Assembly: GCF_002723935.1 (NCBI RefSeq)
Contig: NZ_BEWM01000004.1
Location: 248,001-312,000, forward strand
Length of the DNA stretch: 64,000 bases
Direction: 5' to 3'
Source of the DNA: Gluconobacter cerinus
GTDB taxonomy: Bacteria > Pseudomonadota > Alphaproteobacteria > Acetobacterales > Acetobacteraceae
Shown: one piece after another, positions 9,702-18,823 of the stretch
How the letters are laid out: every line of letters starts with the position of its first letter
Numbering within the stretch: position 1 is the stretch's first letter
Notes under the pieces: generated by a model
Told to the model about the DNA's origin: nothing
Databases searched by the model: none
What the model saw: only the letters and a program-made list of their open reading frames with translations
Program-made: the position numbers and the translations under genes

Positions 9702-12107
9702 ATGTGTCCGTACCGATTTGAAAAGTACTCGTCCAGGAAGGCACTTCTTCTTGTAACGTGTCTGGCTGGCTTTGGTTCGTCGTCTCTTGCTGCATCTGCG
9801 CAGGCAGCTTCGAGTGATGCTCCAGTCCACCATAAGGCTCACGCGCGTCATGCAGCCCGCGCCCAAGCTGCTGCGGGTCAGAAAAGCGATGTCGTAGCTG
9901 TTCCTGCACATCCGAAAATGCGTCGGCCTGCCTCGATCAATTCGACTGGCGATGAACACGTTACCGTATCGACATCTCGCTTAGCCAGAAGCCGCGGCGG
10001 CGGCATGATGCGTGTCGAGACTGCTCCTTACGCAATCCAGACGATCACGAAGGCATTCATTGAGGCTAAAAGTCCGACAAGTACGGCACTTGATCTCATC
10101 AAGAACCTGCCAAGCGTAAACGTCTCCACGCCGGATACGTCCGGTATGCAGGGTGGACGTATTCAGAGCCGAAGCCTGACCGATGCTGATATGGCCCTTA
10201 TGGTCGACGGTGCGCCTGCAGCTAGCGCGGCTTATATGGCCGAAGACATTGATTCAGAAAATCTGGATAGCGTCAGCCTCACACCGGGTTCATCTGCAGT
10301 TGATCTGCCGGCCACGTCTGCTGCTGCGGGCGTCATGAACGAAGTATCCCATGATCCGTCGCATGAGTTCGGCGGCTTAATGGATTTCTCATACGGCACG
10401 AATAACCTTTCTCGCGAATTCCTGCGCGTTGAGAGTGGTGATATCGCAAAGACTGGCGTTCGCACCTTCCTCTCATTTTCGAATACTCATGCCCGTTCAT
10501 GGATGGGTGCCGGTATCAACGAGCGCCGTCATCTTGATTTCGGTATTCGTAAAGACTGGGAGAACGGCTCTTTTGCAAAGCTCTTCATGTCTTGGAATAA
10601 TGAAGACTTTACCATCGACCGGTACCCTACCGCCGCCCAGTTCTACAAATACAAGGCAACGGGCGAAGGCTACGGGCGCAAGGCTGGGTTTGACTCCAGC
10701 GGAAATGACTATTGGAAGAACAATATCGATCATTGGAACCAGATTTTCCTGAGTGCTCCAATCCATATCGTTCTTACAGACAAGCTGCAGTTTGATCTTC
10801 GCCCGTATTACAACATGGGCAAAGGCTGGGATGGCTCAGCTGGAACTGCTGCTAGCGGTGCTACGAACTATAAGTCGGGCGAGACCATTGCTAAAGGTAC
10901 ACCGATCACAAGTTACTTCCTGGAAAACGCAGCACTTGATGTCGGGGCGACAGCCAAGCTGGGATATGACATCGACAAGCACAACCATTTTGAGCTTGGT
11001 TACTGGTATGAAAATCAGGACTATACCCAGCATTTCCCAACCAGTGTGACGAAAGCAGATGGCTCCAATCCGAGCCCGAACGACTCAACGTATCAGGTGT
11101 ATTCTGGGACTACCCGTTCCTACCCGGGCAACACAACTGGTTACGAAATTCACTCGCTATTTCTGCAGGACACAGCGAAGTATTTCCATGACCACCTGCT
11201 GGTCAATGCTGGCTTCAAATATGTGATGTCCAATGTCTGGTACACAACATATCCTGGGCACAAGCAGATGGGTCAGAACCTGACGGCACCTCTGCCGCAC
11301 CTGTCCGTCAGCTATCACTTTAATGAGCACCATCAGGTTTACATCAATGCTGAGGGTGACTTCCGTCAGCCGTCTGCATCAGCATTGGCCAACACGACCT
11401 ACACTGGGACGCTGCCTAAGAACCAGTATTCCATTAAAGAAGAGCTTGGATATCGGTATAACGACAAGTACGTTATCGTAGACCTCGATCTCTTTAACTA
11501 TAATATTACCAATCGCTTGCTGACAACGTATCTTGGAAATAACCAATCTGGTGTCGTTAATGCTGGTAATCAGACCGCTCGCGGTTTTGATGCCATGTTC
11601 TCTACACAGCCGATCTATGGTTTCAGTCCGTATGTTTCGTTTGAATATCTGAATGCACGGATGGACACGAATATTGCGGCATCCGATGCGAGCGGTAATC
11701 TGACGGCCTTCAGGACTAAGGGTACGCAGGCACCTCTATCCCCGCACGTGATGGCGAATTTTGGTCTGACGTATGTGCATCAAGGGTTCTTCGCGAATGC
11801 AACCGTTCACTACACTGGGCCGCAGTCCGTCACCATCGCAGGTGATCAGCGTATTCCTGGGTATGTAACGAACACACTGTCACTCGGCTATCACTTCAAG
11901 CCAGTGTGGTATGCGAAGTCTCCGACAATCCGCCTGAACTTTACGAACCTGACAGGGTCGATTGTCCGGACGGGTGTCGTGGGTGTGGGTACAAACGCAT
12001 CCGCTGTTCGTCTGATGAATGGTAATCTTTCCGGCAATGGATCCAGTGCCCAGTTCTATGTTGAGCCGCGCTTCAGCATGACAGGGACGATTTCTACAGG
12101 TTTCTAA
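9702..12107 (+). CDS. TonB-dependent outer-membrane receptor
   Basis: Outer-membrane active transporter, 801 aa. The ATG at 9702 opens a signal peptide (ALLLVTCLAGFGSSSLAASAQA) cleaved near residue 35; a longer upstream reading frame lacks signal character. A His/Ala-rich linker is followed by the plug domain (residues ~115-230, SPTSTALDLIKNLPSVNVST and MQGGRIQSRSL) and a beta-barrel ending in the aromatic C-terminus TGTISTGF. The substrate (siderophore, sugar or other ligand) is not evident; there are no iron genes nearby, and acetic acid bacteria carry many such receptors. AGGAG about 13 bases upstream or AAAAGG closer may act as the ribosome-binding site. A strong terminator follows. Confidence 0.92.
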   Translation: MCPYRFEKYSSRKALLLVTCLAGFGSSSLAASAQAASSDAPVHHKAHARHAARAQAAAGQKSDVVAVPAHPKMRRPASINSTGDEHVTVSTSRLARSRGGGMMRVETAPYAIQTITKAFIEAKSPTSTALDLIKNLPSVNVSTPDTSGMQGGRIQSRSLTDADMALMVDGAPAASAAYMAEDIDSENLDSVSLTPGSSAVDLPATSAAAGVMNEVSHDPSHEFGGLMDFSYGTNNLSREFLRVESGDIAKTGVRTFLSFSNTHARSWMGAGINERRHLDFGIRKDWENGSFAKLFMSWNNEDFTIDRYPTAAQFYKYKATGEGYGRKAGFDSSGNDYWKNNIDHWNQIFLSAPIHIVLTDKLQFDLRPYYNMGKGWDGSAGTAASGATNYKSGETIAKGTPITSYFLENAALDVGATAKLGYDIDKHNHFELGYWYENQDYTQHFPTSVTKADGSNPSPNDSTYQVYSGTTRSYPGNTTGYEIHSLFLQDTAKYFHDHLLVNAGFKYVMSNVWYTTYPGHKQMGQNLTAPLPHLSVSYHFNEHHQVYINAEGDFRQPSASALANTTYTGTLPKNQYSIKEELGYRYNDKYVIVDLDLFNYNITNRLLTTYLGNNQSGVVNAGNQTARGFDAMFSTQPIYGFSPYVSFEYLNARMDTNIAASDASGNLTAFRTKGTQAPLSPHVMANFGLTYVHQGFFANATVHYTGPQSVTIAGDQRIPGYVTNTLSLGYHFKPVWYAKSPTIRLNFTNLTGSIVRTGVVGVGTNASAVRLMNGNLSGNGSSAQFYVEPRFSMTGTISTGF

Positions 12108-12125
12108 TTTTCAAACTCTTTATCA

Positions 12126-12159
12126 GCCCTCGGAACATTACGTTCCGGGGGCTTTTTTT
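12126..12159 (+). terminator. Rho-independent terminator of the TonB-dependent receptor
   Basis: An 11-bp stem, GCCCTCGGAAC paired with GTTCCGGGGGC (one G-T pair), with a 5-base loop is followed directly by seven T residues. It begins 18 bp after the receptor stop codon. Confidence 0.92.
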
Positions 12160-12254
12160 ATTGTTGAGTTTCACGGACTCGTGGCTGCCGTTTCTTCCCG
12201 TCAAAAACAGCAGTGTGATGGTTGTGTCGAGCAACGTGAGGTCTGACGTGTGTC

Positions 12255-13052
12255 TGGGCTCAGGACGCATAGCCAGAACAAGACGGTTGCAGCGAGGCAG
12301 ATTGACGAGAAGAAACGGTGGGACATCTGTCATAGTGTGTCACGACCCGTCTCCAGTCCTTGAGCCTTCCGAACATGATCTCGATGCGATTGCGGCGTTT
12401 ATATTTTCGCTTGTCGTATTGTACCGGTTTCCAACGAGATTTTCGCCCCGGAATGTAGGGTTGATCCTTCTCTCCTCTAAGGCACTCCTGAATCAGTCAG
12501 CGCCATAGCCCCGGTCTGCAAGCATCCATTCGGCTGGTAGGAGATCGTCCAGAAGGGGAGCTGCACCGGTGTAATCACTGATCTTGCCTGCTGTCATGAA
12601 GAAACCGAGCCGACGTCATCCCGCCTTTGGTGAGCCCAATCAGACGGCCTAGAGTCCCTTTTTTAACCGCAGGCTCGAAGTTGTGCGATGTGCCTTGAGA
12701 TAGGTCGCATCACTCATGATCGTCTGAGGCTTTGCCTTACCGGGAGTCAGCCCCTCCATCATGCGGATGAATATTCCCATAGCACTCCAGCGCTTGCAGC
12801 GATCGTAGAGCGTCTTGTGTGGACCGTATTCCCGGAGAGCATCACGCCAGCGCAAACCATTTCTGTTTGCGAAAATGATCCCATTCAACACACGAAGATC
12901 ATCAACACGAGGTTTGCCATGGCTCTTCGGGAAAAAGGGCTGCAGACGCTCCATTTGCTCGTCTGTCAGCCAATACAGGTCACTCATCTCCAGTCTCCTC
13001 AAGGAGCCTGAATCATATCCGGCCATTCAATATCAATGGGGCCTGAGCCTAG
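12255..13052 (-). mobile_element. Degenerate IS5-family (IS427/IS1031-type) insertion sequence
   Basis: About 0.8 kb element bounded by matching terminal inverted repeats: GGGCTCAGGACGCAT at 12256-12270 and, on the other strand, AGGCTCAGGCCCCAT at 13050-13036. The inside holds one decayed transposase gene on the minus strand. No target-site duplication is visible. The element lies between the receptor terminator and the end of the 13-20 kb operon. The frameshifts, a nonsense codon and an internal deletion mean it cannot move by itself. Confidence 0.85.
12268..12987 (-). pseudogene. IS5-family transposase pseudogene
   Basis: Start MSDLYWLTDEQMERLQPFF has a GAGGAG site upstream and reads intact through the N-terminal DUF4096-like part (KRWSAMGIFIRMMEG) and the first catalytic region (IMSDATYLKAHR; intact relatives have D at MIDATYLKAHR). 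The frame breaks after KKG near 12649 by a one-base loss. About 40 bases around residue 135 are missing, and a TGG-to-TGA nonsense codon lies at 12493-12495 (GYGAD-stop-FRS). Further one-base losses near IPGRKSR and PTVFFS spoil the end. The remaining frames still match LTKGG, FMTAGKISDYTGA, LADRGYGAD and LAATVLFWL. The normal stop before the terminal repeat has changed to TGC. Confidence 0.88.
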
Positions 13053-13170
13053 TCATTAAATTAGAGGGCTCATATTGCCTCTCCTTGCGGAGCAAAAGCA
13101 TCGGAAGACCCTTGTCTGTTCGGCTTCCAGCAGCACTGAGGTTGCTCCTGAAAGCCGCTGTGTCCACCGT

Positions 13171-13932
13171 TCAGCGAATAAGATTTTTCGCCAGATCTGA
13201 GCCGGATGCTACAAATCCGTAGCACTGGCGAACATTGTAAACAGTTGCGTCTTGGCAAAAATCTGGAGAAGTCGTCGCGGAACAGTCATCGAGGAGGATG
13301 CAGTCGTAACCGAGGCATCCTGCGTCTGTCAGTGTACTGAGAACGCATTGATCGCTATTGACGCCTGAGAAAAGCAGGGTGTCTACGCGAAGGTTTTTGA
13401 GTATCGCTTCGAGTGGCGTGTCCCAAAAGCCGCTCATTCGATACTTGGAGATGTGAATATCTTCCGGATCGACTTCGAGCTCGTCAATGATTGCAGCATT
13501 CCAGCTGCCATCTTCCAGAACTTTGCGATCTGTGGAGCCTATAGCCGCGCCGATGCCTTTATCTTCCCCTGCAGGGTCATAAACATGCAGGACAGACGGG
13601 GGGAGGTTAAGCCTGTCAGGGCGGTTTCCCCAATTTAGCCAGATAACAGGGACATCATGCTTTCGAAGCGCGGGAAGGAGTGTCTTCAGCGGATCAATGG
13701 GGCGGCGGGCAGCCGTGATGTCAACACCAATGGACGCTAGCCAGCCGTCCGGGTGGCAGAAGTCATTCTGCATATCGATCACAATAATCGCGGTACGAGC
13801 AAGATCGAACGTCAGTGCCTGAGGCTGAGACGGAACACTAACGGGCCGGGAAGGACGCTCTGGTCGTAACAGACTTATGGAGGACGCAGTTGCCCCCCAA
13901 CTGTTAACGTGTGTGCTGCCCAGACGCCTCAT
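13171..13932 (-). CDS. Isochorismatase-family cysteine hydrolase
   Basis: Isochorismatase-like hydrolase, 253 aa, last gene of the seven-gene operon starting at 19821. The catalytic triad of the family is visible: Asp in VIDMQNDFC, Lys in SKYRMSGFWDT and Cys in SGVNSDQCVLST. Family members split amide or N-carbamoyl bonds (for example N-carbamoylsarcosine amidase, ureidoacrylate amidohydrolase). The ATG at 13932 overlaps the cupin stop codon (ATGA) and has GGAGG 6 bases upstream, so it is preferred over an in-frame ATG 15 bases earlier. A role as the final amide-cleaving step of a heterocycle pathway is inferred from the deaminase and importer in the same operon. Confidence 0.88.
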   Translation of the reverse strand: MRRLGSTHVNSWGATASSISLLRPERPSRPVSVPSQPQALTFDLARTAIIVIDMQNDFCHPDGWLASIGVDITAARRPIDPLKTLLPALRKHDVPVIWLNWGNRPDRLNLPPSVLHVYDPAGEDKGIGAAIGSTDRKVLEDGSWNAAIIDELEVDPEDIHISKYRMSGFWDTPLEAILKNLRVDTLLFSGVNSDQCVLSTLTDAGCLGYDCILLDDCSATTSPDFCQDATVYNVRQCYGFVASGSDLAKNLIR

Positions 13933-14354
13933 TGACTGCCTCCGCACAGCACCGCAAGATCCTCGGCATCAAGCTTGACTGGAACTCCGCTACGGATCAG
14001 TTTTCCGAAGTCTTCGTCTGGGGTCATTACTGTCAAAGTGTAGAGCTTATTGGTGCCTGTATTTTCCAGAACATGCTCTGATCCCGGCTTGACCAGAAGC
14101 GCGTCGCCAGCCTTGAGTTCGCAGCTCTGACCATCACACCAGGCGCGGCCTGTGCCGGACAGCACGAAAAACATTTCGTCCGCATCAGTGTGTGTGTTGG
14201 GCGGTGTTGCGCCACCAGGTTCAAAAATTTCGACAACGGCAATGGACGCATAATCGCCAGCCGTCTTGTCAAACAAAATGGCAAAGTAATTGGTTGAATC
14301 CGGGGCAATCCGGAAGGCTTCAACGCTATCAGGGCTGCATTTTGCAAAAGGCAT
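13929..14354 (-). CDS. Small cupin-domain protein
   Basis: Single-domain cupin, 141 aa. The first cupin motif is visible as GGATPPNTHTDADEMFFVLSG (about residues 46-66), with metal-binding-type His and Glu residues, and the second as PGSEHVLENTG. It could be an enzyme on a small molecule or a binding protein; no reaction can be assigned. The ATG at 14354 is preceded by AGGAAAG and follows the hydrolase stop by 5 bp. Its stop overlaps the start of the isochorismatase-like gene. Longer in-frame starts lie inside the upstream gene and are not supported. Confidence 0.85.
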   Translation of the reverse strand: MPFAKCSPDSVEAFRIAPDSTNYFAILFDKTAGDYASIAVVEIFEPGGATPPNTHTDADEMFFVLSGTGRAWCDGQSCELKAGDALLVKPGSEHVLENTGTNKLYTLTVMTPDEDFGKLIRSGVPVKLDAEDLAVLCGGSQ

Positions 14355-14359
14355 GAGAA

Positions 14360-15982
14360 TTATCTTTCCTGTTTGATCCAAGGAAGAAGAAGGTAGGTTC
14401 CGGAGCCGCATTTGAAGTGAACTGTCGTCACCTGTTGTTGGTCCAGAGTGGCGGTAATAGGGCTGGCCCCTGTGCCGGGGTTGATTGGAAACACGGGAAA
14501 GCAGGAGAGAGACAGGGAGAGTCTCAATCTTTCGCCGGCTTTCAATGTGACGCATGTTCCCCGTAGCGGCAGAGACGTCTGACCAGGGGCGGTCAGCGCA
14601 TATCCTTCTGCGAGGGGGTGTACTTTGCCGTTCTGATCGATACGCGAGACGCAGGCATAAAGGTCAAAACCGGCGTATTCACTCTCGATTTCAAAGCACC
14701 CTGTGATCGTTCCTGCGAGCAACTGATCGAATTCGAGCGGGAGCGTCGTGAATGTCAGGACGTCCGAACGCGCATCGGTGCGGGCACGATCTACGGGGCC
14801 TCCCGGAAACCCGAAGCTTCCACCACACGGACCCGAAGGGCGCCACGGATCGAGAGTAAGGCTCTCTGACGGTGCTGTAGGAGCTGTCGACGCGCTCAGA
14901 ATACCATCGCGTGTGTCAATCGCGGAGCGGCCCGTCCCGGCTGGATAGCTTGGAACTTTTCCCGCCGAGAGTGTCGGGAAGTCCTGCCAGCAACAGGCGC
15001 CCATATCGAAAAGGCGTACTGGGTTCGCGTCGGGTATAGGGGCAGCTTTTAGATATTGATCGAAAAATGCGATCTGCTGCTGATCGATGTCTGTAATGGC
15101 AGCCTCGCCGACGTCCACATCCCCGATATTTCGATCCCAAGGAAAGTGTGACCAAGGGCCAACAATCAAGCGTGTTGGCATGTGCGGGGACAGGGCACGA
15201 TATGCTTCCAGCGTGCCCGGAAGGTGGCTGTCGTACCATCCCCCAATCAGTAGAACTGCGGGTGCCAGCTCCGCAATTTCGGTCAACCGCGATGCGGGGG
15301 AGATTTTGTCCCAGTAGGCATCTCCCGGAGGCGTCTCCCTCCAGCGGGTATAATGGCTATATTTTGCCAGAAGTGCTTCATGTGCAGGCACAGTTGGCTG
15401 TCGCCCATTGAAAGACATGCCCCGACTAGCAGCGAAGAGAGCCTGCTGGGCTTCGTAGTCTCCCTGAAGCCTTGCTGTTTCTGCTGCCAGTTGCGTCGCC
15501 CAACCTAGATTGGCGCGCATCGGGAATGCCCCATTTTCATACGCCCAGTCCTGATCCAGCTGCCAGCCGATCATGGCAGGCGCAACCGCTTTGAGCGCTG
15601 CTGGTTTTTCTCCGGCTGCCAGAAGTTGGTTGCTCCCCTGAAAGGAGAATCCAAACATCCCCACGTGACCATTGCTGCGCGGTAAGGATGCGGCCCAGGC
15701 GATCGTATCGGCGCCATCTGTCGCTTCATATTCGAACAGGACAAACTCACCGCCAGAATCTCCGCGTCCCCGCACGTCCTGCATAATGACGATATAGCCG
15801 TGACTGGCATACCATTCCGGTGGTGCGTAGCAGAGCGACGTACCAATCTTGCGGCCGTAAGCCTGTCGCATCAGAAGAACGGGGAACGGGCCGTCTCCGT
15901 CTGGTTCCCAGATATCAGCAACCAGTGAAACGCCATCCCGCGTTTGCATCGTCTCCGTCCGGCGAGGTTTCAGCGCGAACAT
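14360..15982 (-). CDS. CocE/NonD-family alpha/beta hydrolase (peptidase S15 type)
   Basis: Cytosolic hydrolase, 540 aa, of the CocE (cocaine esterase)/X-Pro dipeptidyl-peptidase S15 family. Domains: alpha/beta hydrolase (1-~340) with nucleophile in GFSFQGS, acid in GGWYDSH and His in GPWSHFPW, then a C-terminal jelly-roll domain ending with a basic segment. The family normally has GxSYxG at the nucleophile; here Phe replaces Tyr. The start codon shares one base with the amidohydrolase stop (TGATG), so translation is coupled. It probably cleaves an ester or amide of the compound imported by the neighbouring ABC system (inference). Confidence 0.9.
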   Translation of the reverse strand: MFALKPRRTETMQTRDGVSLVADIWEPDGDGPFPVLLMRQAYGRKIGTSLCYAPPEWYASHGYIVIMQDVRGRGDSGGEFVLFEYEATDGADTIAWAASLPRSNGHVGMFGFSFQGSNQLLAAGEKPAALKAVAPAMIGWQLDQDWAYENGAFPMRANLGWATQLAAETARLQGDYEAQQALFAASRGMSFNGRQPTVPAHEALLAKYSHYTRWRETPPGDAYWDKISPASRLTEIAELAPAVLLIGGWYDSHLPGTLEAYRALSPHMPTRLIVGPWSHFPWDRNIGDVDVGEAAITDIDQQQIAFFDQYLKAAPIPDANPVRLFDMGACCWQDFPTLSAGKVPSYPAGTGRSAIDTRDGILSASTAPTAPSESLTLDPWRPSGPCGGSFGFPGGPVDRARTDARSDVLTFTTLPLEFDQLLAGTITGCFEIESEYAGFDLYACVSRIDQNGKVHPLAEGYALTAPGQTSLPLRGTCVTLKAGERLRLSLSLSCFPVFPINPGTGASPITATLDQQQVTTVHFKCGSGTYLLLPWIKQER

Positions 15983-17268
15983 CAGATTTCACCTCCCAGA
16001 GTTTCGTATGAGGGGGGAGCTGCTTCAAGAATGCGACCGTTTCGGAGAACTGTCCGTCCGGCCTGAGAGCGGCTCATCCATTCATTCATGGAACGAGCTG
16101 GAAAGATAATCAGATCCGCTGGTGCACCTTTTTCCAGGCGATGGGTCCTTCCCATCCAGGATCCCGGACGGCTTGTGACCGATTGCGCCCAAGGACGGTG
16201 AGTATGATCCAACTGGCCGATCCTCGTACCGCCCTGAAGAATTTCGTGCATGTCAAAGTCCCCGTAAGCGTAGAAGGGGTCTCGGACATTGTCGCTGGCG
16301 AGCATGACTGGAATACCCGCGGCATCGAGTTCCTGCAGCAAGGTTACACCTCTCCACCTTGGTGTGCGCCCTGCGGTGCGGTCCTGAAGGTACATGTTGC
16401 AAAGCGGAAGACTCACAATCCCAATCCCGGCTTCGCCGAGCAGGGGAATAATGTGCGTCTGTTGCGTCTCGCTTTGGACGCTAAGGCTACAGCAATGGCC
16501 GCATAAGATCTTTTGACGAAACCGAAGCTTCAGGGCTGTCTTGGCAATCAATTCCAGAGCCGTTCCGTCTGTTTCTCCATTCTCATCGACATGAAGATCC
16601 AGTTCGAGCCCGTATTCTGTGGCCAGTCCAAAGAGAACTTCGAGGGCTTCCGGCGTCGTGTTGTGCTTCATCAGGACCGCACCCAGAACGCCCCCATCCG
16701 TCTCGGCGACATTTCTCACGATGCCGTCCCGGTCTTCACCCATGTAGCGCTCAGGCATGGTCAGGGAGACGCCTTGCAGAGCAACTTTCCCGGACCATTT
16801 CTTTTGAAGGCGACGCAAAAGCGGCCAAACGCGGTTCCCGTGCGTGCCGAAGGTGTCCAGGTGCGTTCTTATGGCGCTTGTCCCGTGCGCGTAGGCACAG
16901 TTCAGACTGAACTCCATGCGGCGTTCAACGTCTGCGTCCGTCCAATACCCTTCTCGATCCTGGGTTGTGGCTTGCAAGGCCCCCATGAAGGTTCCATCAG
17001 GATTGGGTGTGCGCTCCCAGATGAAGGCCTTGTCCAGATGGGTATGAATATCTGCAAAGCAGGGCCAAACCATCTGACCCTTCAGATCAGTTGCGTCCCC
17101 GACGGAAGAAAGACTTCCTGCCGGTAGAATATCCGAAATTTTCCCATCTGAGAGCGCGATATCATAGCGCATGGACTCATCAGTGAATGACGAAGGCCGC
17201 AGGCCTGCCGGAATAGTCGCGTTCAGGAGGACGCCTAGGGCGGTGCTGGAAGAAGCTGGAAAAGTCAT
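15982..17268 (-). CDS. Cytosine-deaminase-like amidohydrolase
   Basis: Zn/Fe-dependent amidohydrolase of the cytosine deaminase (CodA) group, 428 aa. Metal and catalytic motifs are in order: HTHLDKA (~residue 75), LHVDENGETD (~225), GHCCSLS (~258) and LASDNVRDPF (~318). Members deaminate cytosine, isoguanine, creatinine or related ring amidines. The gene overlaps its upstream permease (ATGA) and its downstream hydrolase (TGATG), so it belongs to the import operon. Family assignment is firm; the ring substrate is open. Confidence 0.9.
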   Translation of the reverse strand: MTFPASSSTALGVLLNATIPAGLRPSSFTDESMRYDIALSDGKISDILPAGSLSSVGDATDLKGQMVWPCFADIHTHLDKAFIWERTPNPDGTFMGALQATTQDREGYWTDADVERRMEFSLNCAYAHGTSAIRTHLDTFGTHGNRVWPLLRRLQKKWSGKVALQGVSLTMPERYMGEDRDGIVRNVAETDGGVLGAVLMKHNTTPEALEVLFGLATEYGLELDLHVDENGETDGTALELIAKTALKLRFRQKILCGHCCSLSVQSETQQTHIIPLLGEAGIGIVSLPLCNMYLQDRTAGRTPRWRGVTLLQELDAAGIPVMLASDNVRDPFYAYGDFDMHEILQGGTRIGQLDHTHRPWAQSVTSRPGSWMGRTHRLEKGAPADLIIFPARSMNEWMSRSQAGRTVLRNGRILEAAPPSYETLGGEI

Positions 17269-18029
17269 GAGCGATGTCTCAGAGCAAAGCGCTGGAGGCT
17301 GGCTGCTGCGGCATACAGAACAAGGCCTGCGACTGTAATAAGGAACAGTGCCGCGAACATCCGGGGAATATCCATCTGGAAGCCGGATTGAAGGATTTGG
17401 TACGCCAAGCCAGCCGAATTGCCGCCGGTTCCGGCAACAAACTCAGCTACAATGGCGCCCACAAGTGAAAGGCCTGTTGCGATGCGCAAGCCCGCCATAA
17501 ACATGGGAAGAGCACTTGGAATTCGCAGTCGCAGCAGCATTTGAAGGCGGGTGGCTTTGTGCATCTGAAAGTAAGCCGCAAGATCTGGATCTACGCTGCG
17601 CAGGCCTTGCAGAGTGTTCGAGATCACAGGGAAGATCGCTACCAATGCTGCGCAGGCAGTGAGGGCGAGGGGAGTATTGTGGATCAGGATGATGATCAGC
17701 GGCGCAATTGCTACAATCGGGGTCACCTGCATGATGACCACATAAGGCATCAGGCACCGTTCGATCAGCGGGCTCTGCACCAATAGGAAGGCTATCAGAA
17801 CACCCCCGAGAACGGCCACAACGAGCGCCGCAAATGTGATTTCCAGAGTGATAAGCAACGCATGGAGTAATGACATGCCGTCCAGCATCAAAGCACGCCA
17901 GATGGCAGACGGGGACGGCATCAGGTAAGGCGGAATATGCCACAAGCGACAGATCGCTTCCCATGCTGCCAGAATGATGATTCCGAGCGTGATGGGAGCA
18001 AGGAGCGAGAGAGAACGGGATGTCATCAT
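17265..18029 (-). CDS. ABC transporter permease (SsuC/TauC/ThiX-like)
   Basis: Inner-membrane permease of an NMT1/SsuABC-type importer, 254 aa. Six membrane spans are visible, with the coupling-loop region FQMHKATRLQMLLRLRIPSA. The ATG at 18029 overlaps the ATPase stop as ATGA and has GGAGG 7 bases upstream. This transporter class imports sulfonates, taurine, pyrimidine precursors, riboflavin-like or purine-like compounds. Coupling to a cytosine-deaminase-like gene favours a nitrogen heterocycle. Confidence 0.92.
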   Translation of the reverse strand: MMTSRSLSLLAPITLGIIILAAWEAICRLWHIPPYLMPSPSAIWRALMLDGMSLLHALLITLEITFAALVVAVLGGVLIAFLLVQSPLIERCLMPYVVIMQVTPIVAIAPLIIILIHNTPLALTACAALVAIFPVISNTLQGLRSVDPDLAAYFQMHKATRLQMLLRLRIPSALPMFMAGLRIATGLSLVGAIVAEFVAGTGGNSAGLAYQILQSGFQMDIPRMFAALFLITVAGLVLYAAAASLQRFALRHRS

Positions 18030-18823
18030 TGCCGCGCCTCCTGACCAATCATGCTGTCCCGACTGGCATCTTCGAGGAGGATCGCCAATTCTTTGCTGAT
18101 GCCGGCAAACTGATCGGAAAGGCGGAAAGTTTCGTCGCGAACGATGCCACGGTCTATTTCGTATTGAGCATGAATACGCCCAGGGTGAGCCGCCATGACC
18201 ATCACGCGGCTGGATAGAAATGCAGCCTCATGAAGGGCGTGTGTGACGAACAGAGTGGTGAGGCCGTCTTCATAGCAAAGACGAGCCATCTCTTCATCCA
18301 AACGGTTTCTGGTAAATTCGTCCAATGCACCGAATGGCTCATCCATCAGAAGAAGATCTGGTTCAGTAACGAGTGCACGGGCAATGGACACGCGCATTTT
18401 CATGCCACCGGAGAGTTGTGCCGGATATTGATCGGCCACATGACCTAGGCCAACGCGTTCAAGAGCTGCATGGGCACGCTTGTTCGCCGTTGTTCGCTCC
18501 ACTTTTTCTAAATCAAGCGGAAGGCGCACATTTTTTACGATCGTGGCCCATGGCATGAGCGTTGCGTCCTGAAAGACGAACGCCATACGGCGCCCTTTCT
18601 GGCCTACGTCCTTGAAGCCACCGCCCCACCAGTTCAGCGTGCCAGCCGACGGGGTATGAAGATTGGCGATGAGCTTGAGGAGCGTGCTTTTGCCGCATCC
18701 AGATGGCCCAATCAGCGTAACAAAATCTCCTTTCTCCACACTCAGATCGACAGGAGAAAGACCGCGCACGCCGTTGGGGAAAATTTTCTCAACGCTGCTC
18801 AGGGAAAGAACGGGACTGCTCAT
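18026..18823 (-). CDS. ABC transporter ATPase (SsuB/TauB-like)
   Basis: ATPase of the same importer, 265 aa from the ATG at 18823, which overlaps the binding-protein stop (ATGA). Walker [11 protein letters not shown]-loop VFQDATLMPW, signature LSGGMKMRVSIARA, Walker B LLLMDEPFGALD and H-loop LFVTHALHEAAFL are all present, so it should be active. A longer in-frame N-terminus overlapping the upstream gene is not family-like. The FQDATLMPW segment is typical of SsuB/TauB/ThiZ-type ATPases. Confidence 0.93.
   Translation of the reverse strand: MSSPVLSLSSVEKIFPNGVRGLSPVDLSVEKGDFVTLIGPSGCGKSTLLKLIANLHTPSAGTLNWWGGGFKDVGQKGRRMAFVFQDATLMPWATIVKNVRLPLDLEKVERTTANKRAHAALERVGLGHVADQYPAQLSGGMKMRVSIARALVTEPDLLLMDEPFGALDEFTRNRLDEEMARLCYEDGLTTLFVTHALHEAAFLSSRVMVMAAHPGRIHAQYEIDRGIVRDETFRLSDQFAGISKELAILLEDASRDSMIGQEARQ

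Noticed and set aside
12094..12333. Short minus-strand frame ending in the receptor's last bases
   Set aside because: It is an out-of-frame tail of the decayed transposase read through the receptor terminator, not a gene.
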